This document shows positions 34,429 through 45,830 of a DNA stretch of 64,000 nucleotides, piece after piece (position 1 is the stretch's first letter; every line of letters begins with the position of its first letter). A model generated the notes under the pieces. It was not told the DNA's origin. It saw only the letters and a list, made by a program, of their open reading frames with translations, and did no database searches. Where the stretch lies: positions 1 through 64,000 of the forward strand of contig CAMLJY010000025.1 of the NCBI GenBank assembly GCA_946480465.1, in the 5' to 3' direction. Made by a program: the position numbers and the translations under genes. The DNA is from an uncultured Burkholderiales bacterium. Lineage in GTDB: Bacteria > Pseudomonadota > Gammaproteobacteria > Burkholderiales > Burkholderiaceae.

Positions 34429-34947
34429 TCAGCGGCGCGGCACGCCCTCGAGCGCATCACGCTCGCGGCGGTGGCGCTCCATCAGTTCGTGGCGCCTGCC
34501 CATCTGTTCCGCGAGCTTCGCGCGCTGCTCGGGGGTCAGCACTGCTGCGGCGTCGAGCATGGCCTGCATCGTGCGCTTGCTGACCGCGTCGTGCAGCGCC
34601 AGCCGCTTCTGGCGCAGCGCCTCGGCCGCACGGGCATCGATGGTGGGCGCCGCCAGCAACTGCGCGCCCTGCGCCCGCAGGTCGCCAGCGCCGTCGCGCA
34701 GCTTGCGCACATCCTCGCGTGCGGCCTTCATGATGTCGTGGATGCGGGCCTGCTGCTCGCTGCTGGCACCCACCGACTGCAGCACGCGGCCATGCATCAT
34801 CATGCCGCCGCCATGGGGACCGCCGTGGTGCCCGGGGCCGCCGGGCATGGCCTGCGCCATCTGGGCCGCGCCGCCGGCCACGGCCAGCACCAGGGCCGCG
34901 GCCGCCAGGCGCCACGGAGCCGTCGAACGAGAATTCGAGATCGCCAT
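34429..34947 (-). CDS. Spy/CpxP-like periplasmic LTXXQ protein, His/Met-rich
   Basis: A 172-residue periplasmic protein with a signal peptide (WRLAAAALVLAVAGGAAQMAQA). A metal-binding-looking stretch PGHHGGPHGGGMMMHGR comes next, then a long helical part with the LTPEQRAKLAEQM motif near residue 140, the LTxxQ signature of Spy, CpxP and ZraP. These act as chaperones or metal-responsive brakes on a sensor kinase. The ATG at 34947 has GAGG 8 bases upstream; the one at 34953 is too close to it. It leads the operon with the response regulator and kinase, so it probably signals envelope stress or metals to that kinase. Confidence 0.85.
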   Translation of the reverse strand: MAISNSRSTAPWRLAAAALVLAVAGGAAQMAQAMPGGPGHHGGPHGGGMMMHGRVLQSVGASSEQQARIHDIMKAAREDVRKLRDGAGDLRAQGAQLLAAPTIDARAAEALRQKRLALHDAVSKRTMQAMLDAAAVLTPEQRAKLAEQMGRRHELMERHRRERDALEGVPRR

Positions 34948-35068
34948 CGTCATCACCTCGGAATGAACCGTGTTGGGATGATGGAAGTCTGGAAGGGCGG
35001 GGTATCCCGGCCTCGTCGCCGCCGTAAAGATGGGTAAATCGAGACCCACCGTCCGCGGCGTGAACACC

Positions 35069-36004
35069 TCAGCCGCCGGCGCTGGCCTCGACGCGCACGA
35101 GTCGGCGCCGCAGCGCGTAGCTGGCGTTCTCGCAGCGCAGTTCCAGGCGCAGCAGCACGCCGCTGCGGCGGTCGACCGACATCACGCCATCCAGCCGGGT
35201 GCTGCCGGCCTGGGACGGCGCATCGCCGAAGAGCTCGATCACGGCGACGTCGAAGACACGGCCATCGATGCGCTGCGGACCGATCGCCACCACCTGGCCA
35301 CGCACCCGGGCCGCACCGGCCGATTCATGCGGCGACGCCAATTCGCCGACGAGCACCTGCCCCAGTTGCAGGTCGCGCCTCAGCAAGCGCTGCCAGCCCA
35401 GCAGTTCAGACCGGAGGGCCGCCGCGGTCGGGTTGCCGGCCAGGTCCTGCTGCCACCGCTGCGGCAGCGCTCGGCCGTCCAGGTCGAGCACGAACTCCAG
35501 CTGGTCGCGTCGCAGTGCCGACACGCGCATGCCCAGCTCATGCGTGGCGCCACGGTGGCCGGCGCGGTTCTCGTACACCAGCCGGTCGCCCAGCTCCACC
35601 GGCATCATGGGCGGGCGTGTCTCGATGCGTGCATCCGCGCTGCCGCAGCGGCGCCGCTCGGCGACGAAGCGCATGGCCTCGAAGCGGCCTTTCAGGGCCG
35701 CCAACTCGACCGCCTCGCTGCCGTCCGGCCGCATCGCCATCAACGCGGGCCAGAAGACGGCGACGCCCTGGCCGAGCGCAATCATGTTGTTGCCCACGCG
35801 CGCATCGATGGCGTAGGCCACGTCGGCCGCGCGTTCCTGCACCGCGTCGATGCCGTCGAACAGCTGTTCGCACGACCAGGCGGCGTAGGCAGCCGGCTCG
35901 CTCGGTCCCGGCCCCGGACGCGACGCACAGCCCGCCGCCAGCGCCAGCGCGCCGAGGGCAAGCCAGGGTCTGCACACCCGAGCGTCGAAAAACATGGGGC
36001 GCAT
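35069..36004 (-). CDS. Uncharacterised outer-membrane or periplasmic lipoprotein
   Basis: A 311-residue protein with a lipoprotein signal: RPWLALGALALAAGC, lipobox LAAGC with the Cys near residue 26. The mature part starts with a Pro/Gly-rich linker, then SCEQLFDGIDAVQERAADVA, a helical hairpin, and a beta-rich C-terminal half rich in charged residues (VVAIGPQRIDGRVFDVAVIE). I do not recognise the family. An ATG three codons later (35995) is an alternative start. It stands between the Spy-like operon and the tRNA-Ser gene, on the same strand as both. Confidence 0.7.
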   Translation of the reverse strand: MRPMFFDARVCRPWLALGALALAAGCASRPGPGPSEPAAYAAWSCEQLFDGIDAVQERAADVAYAIDARVGNNMIALGQGVAVFWPALMAMRPDGSEAVELAALKGRFEAMRFVAERRRCGSADARIETRPPMMPVELGDRLVYENRAGHRGATHELGMRVSALRRDQLEFVLDLDGRALPQRWQQDLAGNPTAAALRSELLGWQRLLRRDLQLGQVLVGELASPHESAGAARVRGQVVAIGPQRIDGRVFDVAVIELFGDAPSQAGSTRLDGVMSVDRRSGVLLRLELRCENASYALRRRLVRVEASAGG

Positions 36005-36150
36005 TGTGCCTGCGCGAAAGACAACGCTGATCAGAGGGAAGCACGCATGTGCAACCGCGGCTGACAGGCGTCAAGAATGTGACGGCCGACGCGCGGTGGC
36101 TGGCGGCCTCGCACGAGGGCGGTGGCTGATCTGATTGCCGCGCGCTGCCG

Positions 36151-36193
36151 CAAAAGAAAAATCCCGCGCCGGCTGTTGGGCGCGGCGCGGGAT
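36151..36193 (-). terminator. Rho-independent terminator after tRNA-Ser
   Basis: An 11-base stem, ATCCCGCGCCG at 36161-36171 and CGGCGCGGGAT at 36183-36193, is followed on the minus strand by TTTTTCTTTTG. It begins 7 bases beyond the CCA end of the tRNA and should end that transcript. Confidence 0.9.
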
Positions 36194-36199
36194 GGTCCT

Positions 36200-36290
36200 T
36201 GGCGGAGAGGGAGGGATTCGAACCCTCGATACGGGGTTACCGTATACCGGATTTCGAGTCCGGCGCATTCGACCACTCTGCCACCTCTCC
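36200..36290 (-). tRNA. tRNA-Ser(CGA)
   Basis: The minus strand folds as a class II tRNA of 91 bases including an encoded CCA. The acceptor arms are GGAGAGG (5') and CCTCTCC (3') with discriminator G. The anticodon loop is ACTCGAAAT with anticodon CGA, reading UCG serine codons. A long variable arm (TACGGTAACCCCGTA) is as expected for serine, and the T arm is GAGGGTTCGAATCCCTC. It lies 62 bases downstream of serS, the gene for its charging enzyme, and before a strong terminator. Confidence 0.97.
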
Positions 36291-36352
36291 TGAAACTGCG
36301 GCCCCGTGGTCGACGGGTGAAGCCCGCGATTCTAGCGCAGGTTTTCAGTGGT

Positions 36353-39158
<2,806 letters not shown>

Positions 39159-39238
39159 GCCAATGGGGGAGATGGACTGCCGCGGGGCGCGACTAGACTG
39201 CCGCAATTCTAGGGGCGCCCCCCGGGGGCGCTGGAACG

Positions 39239-39913
39239 ATGTCGATCAAGGAACTTCCCCCGGGTGCGCGTCCGCGCGAGAAATTGCTGGCGCTGGGCCC
39301 CGCCGCGCTGGCCGATGCGGAGCTGCTGGCCCTGCTGCTGCGCACCGGCGTGCGTGGCCAGGGCGTGCTTCAGCTGGCCGAGCACGTGCTGCAGCGAGTC
39401 GGCGGCTTCGGAGGGCTGCTGCAGGCCAGCGGCAGCGCGCTGCCGACGATCAAGGGCCTGGGGCCGGCCAAGCGCGCCGAGCTGGTCGCGGTGATCGAGA
39501 TGGCGCGCCGCGCGCTGGCGCAGAAGCTGGAGGCCGCGCCGGTCTTCGAATCCCCCGCCGCGGTGAAGGACTACGTGCACCTGCAGCTGGGCCGCCTGCC
39601 GCACGAGGTGTTCGCGGTGCTCTTCCTCGACAGCCAGCACCGCCTGCTGCAGTGGGACGAGATGTTCCGCGGCACGCTGAACCAGACCAGCGTCTACCCG
39701 CGCGAAGTGGTGCGCCGCGCCTTGGCACTGAATGCGGGCGCGGTGATCCTGGCGCACAACCACCCTTCCGGCCTGGCCGAACCGTCCCGTGCGGATGAAT
39801 TCCTGACGCAGACGCTGAAGTCCGCGCTGCAGCTGGTGGACGTTCGGGTGCTGGACCACCTGGTGGTCGGGCGCGGCACGGTGGTGTCTTTCGCGGAGCG
39901 GGGACTGTTGTGA
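39239..39913 (+). CDS. radC: RadC-like JAB/MPN-domain protein
   Basis: A 224-residue protein. Residues about 1-100 contain helix-hairpin-helix-type DNA-binding segments ([40 protein letters not shown]). The C-terminal JAB domain has the JAMM metal site [16 protein letters not shown] (H-x-H, Ser, Asp). Despite its name, a direct repair role for RadC is not well supported, and the metal site suggests a hydrolase. Its stop overlaps the GTG of the Smr gene (GTGA), making a two-gene operon. Confidence 0.93.
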   Translation: MSIKELPPGARPREKLLALGPAALADAELLALLLRTGVRGQGVLQLAEHVLQRVGGFGGLLQASGSALPTIKGLGPAKRAELVAVIEMARRALAQKLEAAPVFESPAAVKDYVHLQLGRLPHEVFAVLFLDSQHRLLQWDEMFRGTLNQTSVYPREVVRRALALNAGAVILAHNHPSGLAEPSRADEFLTQTLKSALQLVDVRVLDHLVVGRGTVVSFAERGLL

Positions 39914-40554
39914 AGATCCGCAGCCTCGCCGACCTGGGCGGGCATTGGCAGAACGCCCGCGCCGCGGTCCAGCGGGCCCAGCGCGAAGCGGCCGAGCGCG
40001 CGCTGCGCGAACGCGACCGCCAGCGCCGCGAGCAGGCGCAGCACGATCTGTTCGCGCGCAGCGTCGGACCGGTGCACCGGCTGCGCGACCGCGGTCTGGC
40101 CGAACTGGACCGGCCCAAGCCCCCGCCCCACCCGCGCCAGCGCGAGCTGGACGAACAGGCCGCGGTGCGCGAGTCGCTGTCGGACGAGGTCAACCTCGAG
40201 TCGCTGCTGCTGACCGACGACGGCCTGAGCTTCCGCCGCCCTGGCATCGGCCCGGAGGTGACCACCAAGCTGCGCCGCGGCCACTGGGCCATCCAGGGCC
40301 AGATGGACCTGCATGGCCTGAACCGGGACGAGGCGCGCCAGGCGCTGGTGGAGTACCTGAACGAATGCCAGCGGCGCGGCATGCGCTGCGTGCGCGTGGT
40401 GCACGGCAAGGGCCATGGCTCGCCCGGGCGCAAGCCGGTGCTGAAGGCCAAGGTGCAGCGCTGGCTGGCGCAAAGCGCCGAGGTGATCGCCTTCGCGCAG
40501 GCCAGCGGGCCGCAAGGCGGCGCGGGCGCCCTGATCGTGCTGCTGGCCGGCTGA
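39910..40554 (+). CDS. Smr (MutS2-type) domain protein
   Basis: A 214-residue protein. The first 60 residues are a highly charged helix ([20 protein letters not shown]). The C-terminal Smr domain begins [19 protein letters not shown] near residue 125 and includes [20 protein letters not shown], the two conserved Smr motifs. Smr domains nick DNA or cleave stalled-ribosome mRNA (as in E. coli SmrA/SmrB). The GTG start at 39910 overlaps the radC stop. Which nucleic acid it targets is not known. Confidence 0.9.
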   Translation: MKIRSLADLGGHWQNARAAVQRAQREAAERALRERDRQRREQAQHDLFARSVGPVHRLRDRGLAELDRPKPPPHPRQRELDEQAAVRESLSDEVNLESLLLTDDGLSFRRPGIGPEVTTKLRRGHWAIQGQMDLHGLNRDEARQALVEYLNECQRRGMRCVRVVHGKGHGSPGRKPVLKAKVQRWLAQSAEVIAFAQASGPQGGAGALIVLLAG

Positions 40555-40614
40555 CGGGCGCACCGGGCCGCGGGCCGCGGCGCCCAGCCGCCGCCGCCGG
40601 ACGGGCGACCGGCC

Positions 40615-40722
40615 ATGGGCCGCTTGGATATGGGCCGCTTGGATATGGGCCGCTTGGATATGGGCCGCGAGGGAGATGGGTCGCGAGGGAAATGGGCCGC
40701 GCGGGGAATCGGCCGCGTGGGA
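40615..40722. repeat. 15-base tandem minisatellite
   Basis: Three perfect copies of ATGGGCCGCTTGGAT (40615-40659) are followed by about four diverging copies with the core ATGGGCCGC-GAGGGA/CGGGG up to 40722. It lies between the smr and globin genes, which converge here. In one frame it would encode MGRLD repeats, but no conserved protein follows, so it is treated as non-coding. Confidence 0.85.
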
Positions 40723-40773
40723 ATGACCTGCGTGGCCGTGGGCGGCTTGGGAACGGCTCGGCGCCGGCCCTGG

Positions 40774-41178
40774 TCAGGAGCCTTGGTTTCGCATCCAGTC
40801 GGCGGTGCCGAAGAAGCTCTCGGCCAGGCGCTCGGCCAGCGCCGGGTCCACCGCCAGCTCCTGCATGGCTTGCAGCATGCAAGCCATCCACTGATCGCGC
40901 TCGCGGATGCCGATCTTGAACGGCAGGTGCCGCGCGCGCAGCCGCGGGTGCCCGAAGCGCTCGATGTAGTGGTTGGGCCCCCCGAGCCAGCCGCTCAGGA
41001 ACCAGTAGAGCTTGTCGCGCGACCCCTCCAGCGTGGTGGGGTGCAGGGCCCGCAGCTCGGCATAGGCCGGCTCCAGGTCCATCAGGTCGTAGAAGCGGTC
41101 GGCCAGCGCGCGAACCTGCGCGTCGCCGCCGATCCACTCGTAGGCCGTGGTCTGCGCCGGTGCGTCGGCGTCGCTCAT
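40774..41178 (-). CDS. Truncated haemoglobin, group II (TrHbO)
   Basis: A 134-residue heme protein of the 2-on-2 globin fold. Group II features: YEWIGGDAQVRALADRFYDL with Tyr B10, LYWFLSGWLGGPNHYIERFG, GHPRLRARHLPFKIG with proximal His F8, and RDQWMACMLQAM with Trp G8. Such globins bind oxygen, NO or peroxide. Its ATG overlaps the stop of the FlhG-like ATPase (ATGA), so it is the third cistron of the cyclase-ATPase-globin operon. Confidence 0.92.
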   Translation of the reverse strand: MSDADAPAQTTAYEWIGGDAQVRALADRFYDLMDLEPAYAELRALHPTTLEGSRDKLYWFLSGWLGGPNHYIERFGHPRLRARHLPFKIGIRERDQWMACMLQAMQELAVDPALAERLAESFFGTADWMRNQGS

Positions 41179-42041
41179 CCTCTGTCTCCCGCGATGCGGC
41201 CGGCGACCGCCACCAGCGCCTGCGCGGCGGCGCTGCCCGGCAGCGATTCCAGCAGCAGCTGGCGGCGCTGAACGGTTTCCCGCACGGCGGTGTCCTGCGG
41301 CACGTCGCCCACGTGGTCCAGCTTGACCGGCTGCGGCAGCGTGGCGTTGACGAAACGGTCCACCACCTGCTGCAGCTGGGAACGCACCGCGCGGCCTTCG
41401 CCGCTCTTCTGCGTCTGGTTCACCAGCAGCCGCATCGGCCGCAGCGACTGGGTCGCGGCCAGCACCTTGACGGTGGCGTAGGCGTCGGCCAGCGAGGTGG
41501 GTTCGGGCGTCGCGACGATCAGCACCTCGTCGGCCAGCGAGACGGTGAACAGCACCACGTCGGAGATGCCGGCGCCGGTGTCCAGCAGGATGTGGTCGTA
41601 GCGCGGGCGGACGCGGCCGATGACCTCGAGCAGCTTGTCGCGTACTTCGGGCGTCATGCGCGAATACTCGACGAGGCCGGAGCCTGCCAGCAGCACCGAG
41701 AAGCCGCCCGGCGCCGGCAGGATGGCGTCGTCCAGCGGCGTGCGGCCGGTGAAGACGTCGTGCAGCGTCAGCCGCGAATAGAGGTTCAGCACCACGTCGA
41801 TGTTGGCCAGGCCCAGGTCGGCGTCCAGCACCAGCACGCGCTCGCCGCGGCGCGCCAGCGCGGCCGCGAGGTTGGCTGTGACGAAGGTCTTGCCGACGCC
41901 GCCCTTGCCGCTGGTGACGGCGGTGATGCGGGCGCCCTTGGCCGGGCCCGCCGCAGCCGGGGCCGTGATGGCGCTCGGTGCCGGCGGCGGGGCGGCGGGG
42001 CCCGAGGGCGCCGAAGGGGCCGGATGGGACACAGGCGTCAT
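41175..42041 (-). CDS. MinD/ParA-family ATPase, FlhG-like
   Basis: A 288-residue ATPase. After a 40-residue Pro/Ala-rich leader comes the deviant Walker A TSGKGGVGKTFVTAN (residue ~43), then VLVLDADLGLANIDVVLNLY, HILLDTGAGISD (Walker B), and TPEPTSLADAYATVKVLAAT, typical of FlhG/YlxH proteins that control flagellar number and place. No flhF or flagellar genes adjoin it, so a related role (chemoreceptor or other polar cargo) cannot be excluded. It overlaps both neighbours by 4 bases: downstream of a GGDEF gene and upstream of the globin. Confidence 0.85.
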   Translation of the reverse strand: MTPVSHPAPSAPSGPAAPPPAPSAITAPAAAGPAKGARITAVTSGKGGVGKTFVTANLAAALARRGERVLVLDADLGLANIDVVLNLYSRLTLHDVFTGRTPLDDAILPAPGGFSVLLAGSGLVEYSRMTPEVRDKLLEVIGRVRPRYDHILLDTGAGISDVVLFTVSLADEVLIVATPEPTSLADAYATVKVLAATQSLRPMRLLVNQTQKSGEGRAVRSQLQQVVDRFVNATLPQPVKLDHVGDVPQDTAVRETVQRRQLLLESLPGSAAAQALVAVAGRIAGDRG

Positions 42042-42880
42042 TCGAGATCCTGGAACTGGGAGGTACCGAACAGCAAGCCCTTCTCTTCGGCGCTGACGTG
42101 CGGCACGGCCGAGGCTTCGAGGCAGACGCGGTCGCGCCCTTCGGCCTTGGCCCGGTACAGCTGGCGGTCGGCCCGCTCCAGCCACAACTCGGCCGACGAG
42201 CGCACCCATTGCTGGGCAAATGCGCCGCCCACGCTGACCGTGACCGCGACGGAGCGCCCGTCGGCCAGCAGCACCAGGGTGCGGGCGACGCGCTGGCGGA
42301 TGCGCGCCGCCACCTGCGGCCCGAAGGCGGCCGGGCAGTTGGGCAGCACGATCGCGAACTCTTCCCCGCCGATGCGCGCCACCAGGTCCATCGGCCGCAC
42401 GGTGACGGCCAGGGCCTCGCCGACGGCGCGGATCACCTGGTCGCCCACCGCATGGCCGTGGGTGTCGTTGATGCGCTTGAAATGGTCGATGTCCACCGCC
42501 AGCAGCAGCGCGGACTCGCCGGAGCGCGCAACGCGGTCGACCTCGCGCGACAAGGCCAGTTCGAAGTGGCGGCGGTTGGCCAGGCCGGTCATGGGATCGC
42601 GGCTGGAGAGGTCGACGAGCCGATCGATCAGCTGCTGCAGCCAGGCTTCGGAACCGGGCACGCCGGTCGGCAGTTCGTGGCCGGCGTGGCGCAGCAAGGC
42701 CAGTGCCATGTCCAGCCGCAGCACGTCGGGTTCTGCGGAGGATGGGGGCTGGCGGTGGGGCGCGTCCACGGTGGCGGGAGGAGATGGGCGGCAGTCTAGC
42801 AGTGGCCCTGCCGCGATCAGGGGCGTGAATAGCGGCCCATTCCCAGGCCACTTCCACACCTCAAGCGCGGGGGTGGTCAT
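42038..42880 (-). CDS. Diguanylate cyclase (GGDEF domain)
   Basis: A 280-residue cytosolic protein making cyclic di-GMP. The GGDEF domain spans about residues 95-265: SSRDPMTGLANRRHFELAL, VDIDHFKRINDTHGHAVGD, then the active-site RIGGEEFAIVLPN. The inhibitory site RPMD sits five residues before GGEEF, so product inhibition is likely. The first 90 residues show no known sensor and no membrane segment; the start at 42880 has no clear ribosome site, and ATG 42709 is an alternative. Stop overlaps the FlhG-like start. It is divergent from cheR. Confidence 0.9.
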   Translation of the reverse strand: MTTPALEVWKWPGNGPLFTPLIAAGPLLDCRPSPPATVDAPHRQPPSSAEPDVLRLDMALALLRHAGHELPTGVPGSEAWLQQLIDRLVDLSSRDPMTGLANRRHFELALSREVDRVARSGESALLLAVDIDHFKRINDTHGHAVGDQVIRAVGEALAVTVRPMDLVARIGGEEFAIVLPNCPAAFGPQVAARIRQRVARTLVLLADGRSVAVTVSVGGAFAQQWVRSSAELWLERADRQLYRAKAEGRDRVCLEASAVPHVSAEEKGLLFGTSQFQDLE

Positions 42881-42942
42881 TCAGACTGCCAGCCAACTGC
42901 CGAAATCGCAGAAGCGCCACACGGCCAGCCCATGCCCATGCC

Positions 42943-43821
42943 ATGACCGAACTGCTTTCTCCGAACCGCACTGCCAGCCCCGCCGCCGCCTCGCCGGCTG
43001 GCACTGTCGAGCAGGAATTCACGTTCTCGAAAGCCGATTTCGACAAGGTGCGCGAGCTGATCTACCAGCGCGCCGGCATCAGCCTGCATGCCGGCAAGCA
43101 GGCGATGGTGTACAGCCGCCTGTCGCGCCGCCTGCGCGAGACCACCCACCGCAGCTTCGCCAGCTACCTGCAGTGGCTGCAGTCGAACACCGGCCCGAGC
43201 GGCGATGCCGAATGGCAGGAGTTCATCAACTGCCTGACGACCAACCTGACCTCGTTCTTCCGCGAGGACCACCATTTCACTGCGCTGGCCGACGACCTGA
43301 AGGCCCGAGCAGGACAGAACCTGCGCATCTGGTGCAGCGCCGCCTCGACCGGCGAGGAGCCCTACTCGATCGCCATGACCGTGGCCGAGGCGCTGGGCCC
43401 GGCCGCGCCGGTGCGCATCCTGTCCAGCGACATCGACACCAAGGTGCTCGCCACCGCACAGCGCGGCGTGTACGACGCCGAGTCGCGCGGCCTGACACCG
43501 CAGCGGTTGCAGCGCCACTTCCTGCGCGGCAAGGGTTCGAACGCCGGCTTCATCCGCGTCAAGCCGGAACTGGCGCGGCTGATCGAGTTCCGCCCGTTCA
43601 ACCTGATGAGCCGCGACTGGGCCCTCGGCGAGCCCTTCGACATCATCTTCTGCCGCAACGTGATGATCTATTTCGATGCGCCCACTCAGCGCCAGGTGCT
43701 GCAGCACATGCACCGCGTGCTGCGGCCGGGGGGCCTGCTGTACGTCGGCCACTCCGAGAACTTCACCGACTCGCGCGACTTGTTCAAGCTGCGCGGCAAG
43801 ACGATCTACCAGAAGGTCTGA
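42943..43821 (+). CDS. cheR: Chemotaxis protein methyltransferase
   Basis: A 292-residue SAM-dependent enzyme that methylates glutamates on chemoreceptors. The N-terminal helical domain (FSKADFDKVRELIYQRAGIS) and FLTTNLTSFFREDHHF-like segment (CLTTNLTSFFREDHHFTAL) precede the SAM site IWCSAASTGEEPYSIAM near residue 128. Asp-containing LSSDIDTKVLATA and FDIIFCRNVMIYF follow, all classic CheR. First gene of cheR-cheD-cheB, 62 bases from the divergent cyclase gene. No cheA, cheW or receptor gene is in view. Confidence 0.96.
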   Translation: MTELLSPNRTASPAAASPAGTVEQEFTFSKADFDKVRELIYQRAGISLHAGKQAMVYSRLSRRLRETTHRSFASYLQWLQSNTGPSGDAEWQEFINCLTTNLTSFFREDHHFTALADDLKARAGQNLRIWCSAASTGEEPYSIAMTVAEALGPAAPVRILSSDIDTKVLATAQRGVYDAESRGLTPQRLQRHFLRGKGSNAGFIRVKPELARLIEFRPFNLMSRDWALGEPFDIIFCRNVMIYFDAPTQRQVLQHMHRVLRPGGLLYVGHSENFTDSRDLFKLRGKTIYQKV

Positions 43822-43895
43822 CCGCCGCCCGTGCGCGCTCAAGACACCACGCCGTTCAGCCGACAACAAACCAGCAGCTCAGGACCGACCGCCCC

Positions 43896-44582
43896 ATGAT
43901 GCCCTTGCCTGCCGCCACCGGCCTGATGCCGCCCCCGCGCCCCCCGCTCGCCAGCAGCGCGCTGAACTCCACGCCGCGGCTCGAGAAGCTGAAGGCCGCC
44001 TCGCGCAAGCCGGGCGAAGCGTCGTTCTTCTTCTGGGATGCGCATTTCAAGAACGATGCGGTCAAGGTGCTGCCCGGCGAGTACTTCGTCCACGAAGAGG
44101 ACCTGCTGATCACGACCACGCTGGGCTCCTGCATCGCCGCCTGCCTGTGGGACCGCGACCGCCGCATCGGCGGCATGAACCACTTCATGCTGCCGGAAGG
44201 CAGCGGTGACTCGGGCCGCTATGGCTCGTACGCCATGGAATTGCTGATCAACGAGATGATGAAGCGCGGCGCCTCGCGCCTGACGATGGAAGCCAAGGTC
44301 TTCGGCGGCGGTGCCGTCATCAGCGGCATGAACAGCCTGAACGTGGGCGAGCGCAACACGAAGTTCGTCATCGACTACCTGCATACCGAGCGCATTCCCA
44401 TCGTCAGCAAGGACGTGATGGACATCTACCCGCGCAAGGTGTGCTTCCTGCCGGGCAGCGGCAAGGCCATGGTCAAGCGCCTGGCGCCGACGAATGCCGA
44501 GGCGCTGGTGGCGCAGGACCGTGCGGCGGCCCAGAAGGCGGTGCCGACGAGCACGGGTGGTGGCTCGGTGGACTTGTTCTGA
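43896..44582 (+). CDS. cheD: Chemoreceptor glutamine deamidase
   Basis: A 228-residue protein that deamidates receptor glutamines and can work with CheC-type phosphatases. The catalytic Cys lies in LITTTLGSCIAACLWDRD near residue 78 and the His in IGGMNHFMLPEG near 96; the Thr of the triad lies in ASRLTMEAKVFGG. A Pro-rich 30-residue N-terminus is longer than usual. ATG 43896 follows AGGA by 11 bases; an adjacent ATG (43899) is possible. Between cheR (74 bases) and cheB (33 bases). Confidence 0.95.
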   Translation: MMPLPAATGLMPPPRPPLASSALNSTPRLEKLKAASRKPGEASFFFWDAHFKNDAVKVLPGEYFVHEEDLLITTTLGSCIAACLWDRDRRIGGMNHFMLPEGSGDSGRYGSYAMELLINEMMKRGASRLTMEAKVFGGGAVISGMNSLNVGERNTKFVIDYLHTERIPIVSKDVMDIYPRKVCFLPGSGKAMVKRLAPTNAEALVAQDRAAAQKAVPTSTGGGSVDLF

Positions 44583-44615
44583 CCCGGCTGGACGACGAGA
44601 ACGGAGAACAAGCCC

Positions 44616-45722
44616 ATGTCGAAAACCAAAGTGGTTGTGGTGGACGATTCCGCGCTGGTGCGCGGCCTGCTCGCCGAGATCATCAACAAGCAGCCGGACA
44701 TGGAATGCATCGGCGCGGCCAGCGACCCCTACGTCGCGCGCGAGATGATCCGCAACCTGAATCCGGACGTGATCACGCTGGACGTCGAGATGCCGCGCAT
44801 GGACGGCATCGACTTCCTGTCCAAGCTGATGCGGCTGCGGCCGATGCCGGTGGTGATGGTCAGCACGCTGACCGAGCGCGGCGCCGAGGTGACGCTGCGC
44901 GCGCTGGAGCTGGGCGCGATCGACTTCGTCGCCAAGCCGAAGATCGGCGTCGCCGATGGCCTGCGCCAGCTGGCCGAGGACATCACCGAGAAGGTGCGCA
45001 CCGCGTCGAAGGCGCACGTGCGGCGCCTGCCGCCCGCGGCGCCGCCGCCAGGTTCCGCCCCCGGCACCCCGGCCCCGGCCGGCGTGCGGCCCGCGGCGCC
45101 GGTGGCCTCGCTGGGCCGGCTCTCGACGGAGAAGATCATCTTCATCGGCGCCTCCACCGGCGGCACCGAAGCGACCAAGGAAGTGCTGATGAACCTGCCG
45201 GCCGATGCGCCCGCGGTGGTCATCACGCAGCACATGCCGGCCGGCTTCACGCGCAGCTATGCGGCGCGCCTCGATGGCCTGTGCCGCATCCGCGTCAAGG
45301 AAGCGGTGGACAACGAGCGCGTGCTGCCCGGCCATGCCTACATCGCGCCGGGCGGGCTGCACCTGTCGGTGGAACGCTCGGGCGCCAACTACGTGGCCCG
45401 CGTGCGCGACGGCGAGCCGGTGAACCGCCACAAGCCCTCGGTCGAGGTGCTGTTCGAATCGGCCGCGCGCGTCGTCGGCCAGAACGCGCTCGGCGTGATG
45501 CTGACCGGCATGGGCGCCGACGGTGCCCGCGCGATGAAGACCATGAAGGACGCCGGTAGCTACAACATCTGCCAGGACGAGGCGAGCTGCGTCGTCTTCG
45601 GCATGCCGCGCGAGGCCATCGCCCATGGCGCCGCGGACGAGGTGCTGCCGCTGCAGCGCATCGCGCCGGCGCTGCTGGAGCGGCTGCGCACGACGGTGGG
45701 CGCGGCGATCCACCGCGTCTGA
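44616..45722 (+). CDS. cheB: Chemotaxis response regulator protein-glutamate methylesterase
   Basis: A 368-residue enzyme that removes receptor methyl groups. The receiver domain (1-125) has [12 protein letters not shown], phospho-acceptor Asp56 in [13 protein letters not shown] and Lys in FVAKPKIG. A Pro/Ala-rich linker runs to about 170. The esterase domain has catalytic Ser in [11 protein letters not shown] near 177, His in [10 protein letters not shown] and Asp in [19 protein letters not shown] lies before ATG. It ends the cheR-cheD-cheB run and faces the giant RTX gene tail-to-tail. Confidence 0.96.
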   Translation: MSKTKVVVVDDSALVRGLLAEIINKQPDMECIGAASDPYVAREMIRNLNPDVITLDVEMPRMDGIDFLSKLMRLRPMPVVMVSTLTERGAEVTLRALELGAIDFVAKPKIGVADGLRQLAEDITEKVRTASKAHVRRLPPAAPPPGSAPGTPAPAGVRPAAPVASLGRLSTEKIIFIGASTGGTEATKEVLMNLPADAPAVVITQHMPAGFTRSYAARLDGLCRIRVKEAVDNERVLPGHAYIAPGGLHLSVERSGANYVARVRDGEPVNRHKPSVEVLFESAARVVGQNALGVMLTGMGADGARAMKTMKDAGSYNICQDEASCVVFGMPREAIAHGAADEVLPLQRIAPALLERLRTTVGAAIHRV

Positions 45723-45830
45723 CCCCGCGGCGCGGGCCGGGCCCGCGCGCCCCTGCGAAGGCGCCGCCGCTTCCGTGGCCGCGCCTTTTGAACGCCATGG
45801 GCTCGGCACGCCGGCCGGCGTACCGAGCCG

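Noticed and set aside
40615..41271. An open frame starting in the 15-base repeat (MGRLD repeats)
   Set aside because: After the repeats it runs antisense through the globin gene and shows no conserved sequence or ribosome site.
41160..43895. A long plus-strand frame running into cheD
   Set aside because: It crosses the cyclase, ATPase and cheR genes in the wrong frame or strand; cheD has its own ribosome site and normal length from 43896.
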